64,000 bases of DNA. It comes from Sipunculus nudus. Its lineage: Eukaryota > Annelida > Sipuncula > Golfingiida > Sipunculidae. The notes below the pieces were generated by a model, which was given only the letters and a program-made list of their open reading frames with translations, was not told the DNA's origin and ran no database searches. The DNA lies in NCBI GenBank assembly GCA_026874595.1, contig CM049314.1, positions 69,206,300 through 69,270,299 of the forward strand, given 5' to 3'. The translations under genes and the position numbers were made by a program. Shown here piece after piece: positions 63,093-64,000 of this stretch; position 1 is the stretch's first letter, and the number at the start of each line of letters is the position of its first letter.

Positions 63093-64000
63093 CTTCACAA
63101 CAATAAAACAGACATACAAAAATCATAGCCTACTTCAAGTCGTTCCATTTTGTCTCATATTACACAAAAATTAATTTACAAAACATGACCAAGCACTCAA
63201 AATTACATTTCTTTATATATTTTGAAATAGTAAAATTCAATATTTTCTGCATATTCATCTTAACATTATATACGTTTCTAAAATTTCCACACGGACTTGG
63301 CCTCCGTTCCCTAATTTATCCCAGTGAACGAAGACCAATAAACTGTATTAGGCTTATAAGAATGTGGTCTTTATATGGGAAAACTGCATAAACCATATGA
63401 AAAAAAACAAGTAAGGAAAAAGACGTTTTATTAGTGCTTATAAATGTTTTGACCGGAGGGACTCTGAAACGCTTCTATTATCGCCAACAGGGTGTGTTTA
63501 TGAATCGAGTGCCTCCATGGGACCATGTCACAGTAACAGATGCAATGTTTCTCTATATCGTCCGGTGACTGTCATAGGAGTAACGCAGTCTTGTCTCAGT
63601 AAAGTGAAAATACTGAGAGGGAAGACGATTATTTTAAAATTTACTTATTTGTGTTTGTGAATACAGGATCACATTTGTTTTTGCCAACTGATAGGAACAT
63701 AGTTTGTCCTTTAAATTTCACTGACCAAATATTAATTATAGTTTCAACATACATATGACCCCAACAGGGAGAAAATTAGTGTCACACTGCGCAGACTCTG
63801 ACTCACAAGAGAACGACTCTGCTGTTGAGGATTTAGGGGCATTGCAATCTAACCTCAACAATGCACCGCGGCTTCTACATGTATACATATAGTGTATAGT
63901 CCGTTCAAATATGCTGGATTAGAATTTCTTAGCAACTTACATAATCGTGGGTGTTTCTGTGGGGAGGACTTCAAGGAATTATATATATGCATACGAATGT
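63093..64000. other. intron or upstream DNA of receptor-like tail gene, with repeat R1 copy 4
   Basis: Collinear with 49364-50345. R1 (GCAGACTCTGACTCACAAG, GGCATTGCAATCTAACCTC) occupies 63788-64000 and is cut by the window edge. No exon is recognised. Confidence 0.55.

Larger units (their letters stand above)
60640..64000. repeat. segmental duplication copy 2
   Basis: Collinear with 41390-41629 plus 47295-50345, and it continues to the window edge. It lacks LINE 2 and therefore shows the pre-insertion sequence. Its three exons are intact, so it is the better candidate for a working gene. Confidence 0.85.

Overview
The window looks like AT-rich nuclear DNA from an invertebrate animal, most likely a lophotrochozoan and probably a bivalve mollusc. 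This is inference from three things: a tandem expansion of TRIM-NHL genes, several unrelated decayed LINEs, and many small inverted-repeat elements and long (TA)n tracts in non-coding DNA. There are no operons, tRNA or rRNA genes, and no CRISPR arrays. Real coding sequence is sparse, and most open frames are shadows or transposon relics.

Region 1 (about 0.5-26 kb) is a tandem array of one duplicated unit. Each unit carries a TRIM-NHL gene (RING, two B-boxes, coiled coil, NHL repeats) on the minus strand plus several kb of related upstream flank. Copies A (578-2376), B (5445-7163) and D (22115-23907) span the whole protein but are broken by frameshifts, stops or deletions; copy C (16030-16650) is only an NHL remnant. 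A CR1/L2-like LINE relic (11210-13840, minus) sits between units B and C.

Region 2 (30.4-32.3 kb) holds a more divergent and better preserved TRIM-NHL gene (copy E) on the plus strand. Its frame is collinear for 625 codons apart from two in-frame stops, and a poly(A) signal follows the final stop. The first stop (TGA) replaces exactly the second zinc-binding Cys of the RING finger.

Region 3 (33-41 kb) has no recognisable gene. It contains two inverted copies of a ~435-bp MITE rich in TCGCGA, two copies of a GGATCCGC-ended hAT-like MITE with flanking direct repeats, and pogo-like terminal sequences.

Region 4 (41.4-64 kb) is dominated by a duplication of the 3' part of a minus-strand gene encoding a receptor-like cytoplasmic tail rich in tyrosine and proline motifs. 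Copy 2 has three intact, phase-1 spliced exons (62943-63092, 60970-61101, 60156-60394) ending in a stop. Copy 1 (41.4-50.5 kb) has one open exon, one frameshifted exon and no terminal exon, and it is split by a 5.67-kb LINE (41630-47294). That LINE keeps an 8-bp target-site duplication, a (TTCA)n tail, an ORF1 with a 2A-like motif, coiled coil and RRM-like region, and an endonuclease/RT ORF2. Copy 2 preserves the matching empty site. A third, decayed LINE lies at 52.6-55.3 kb.
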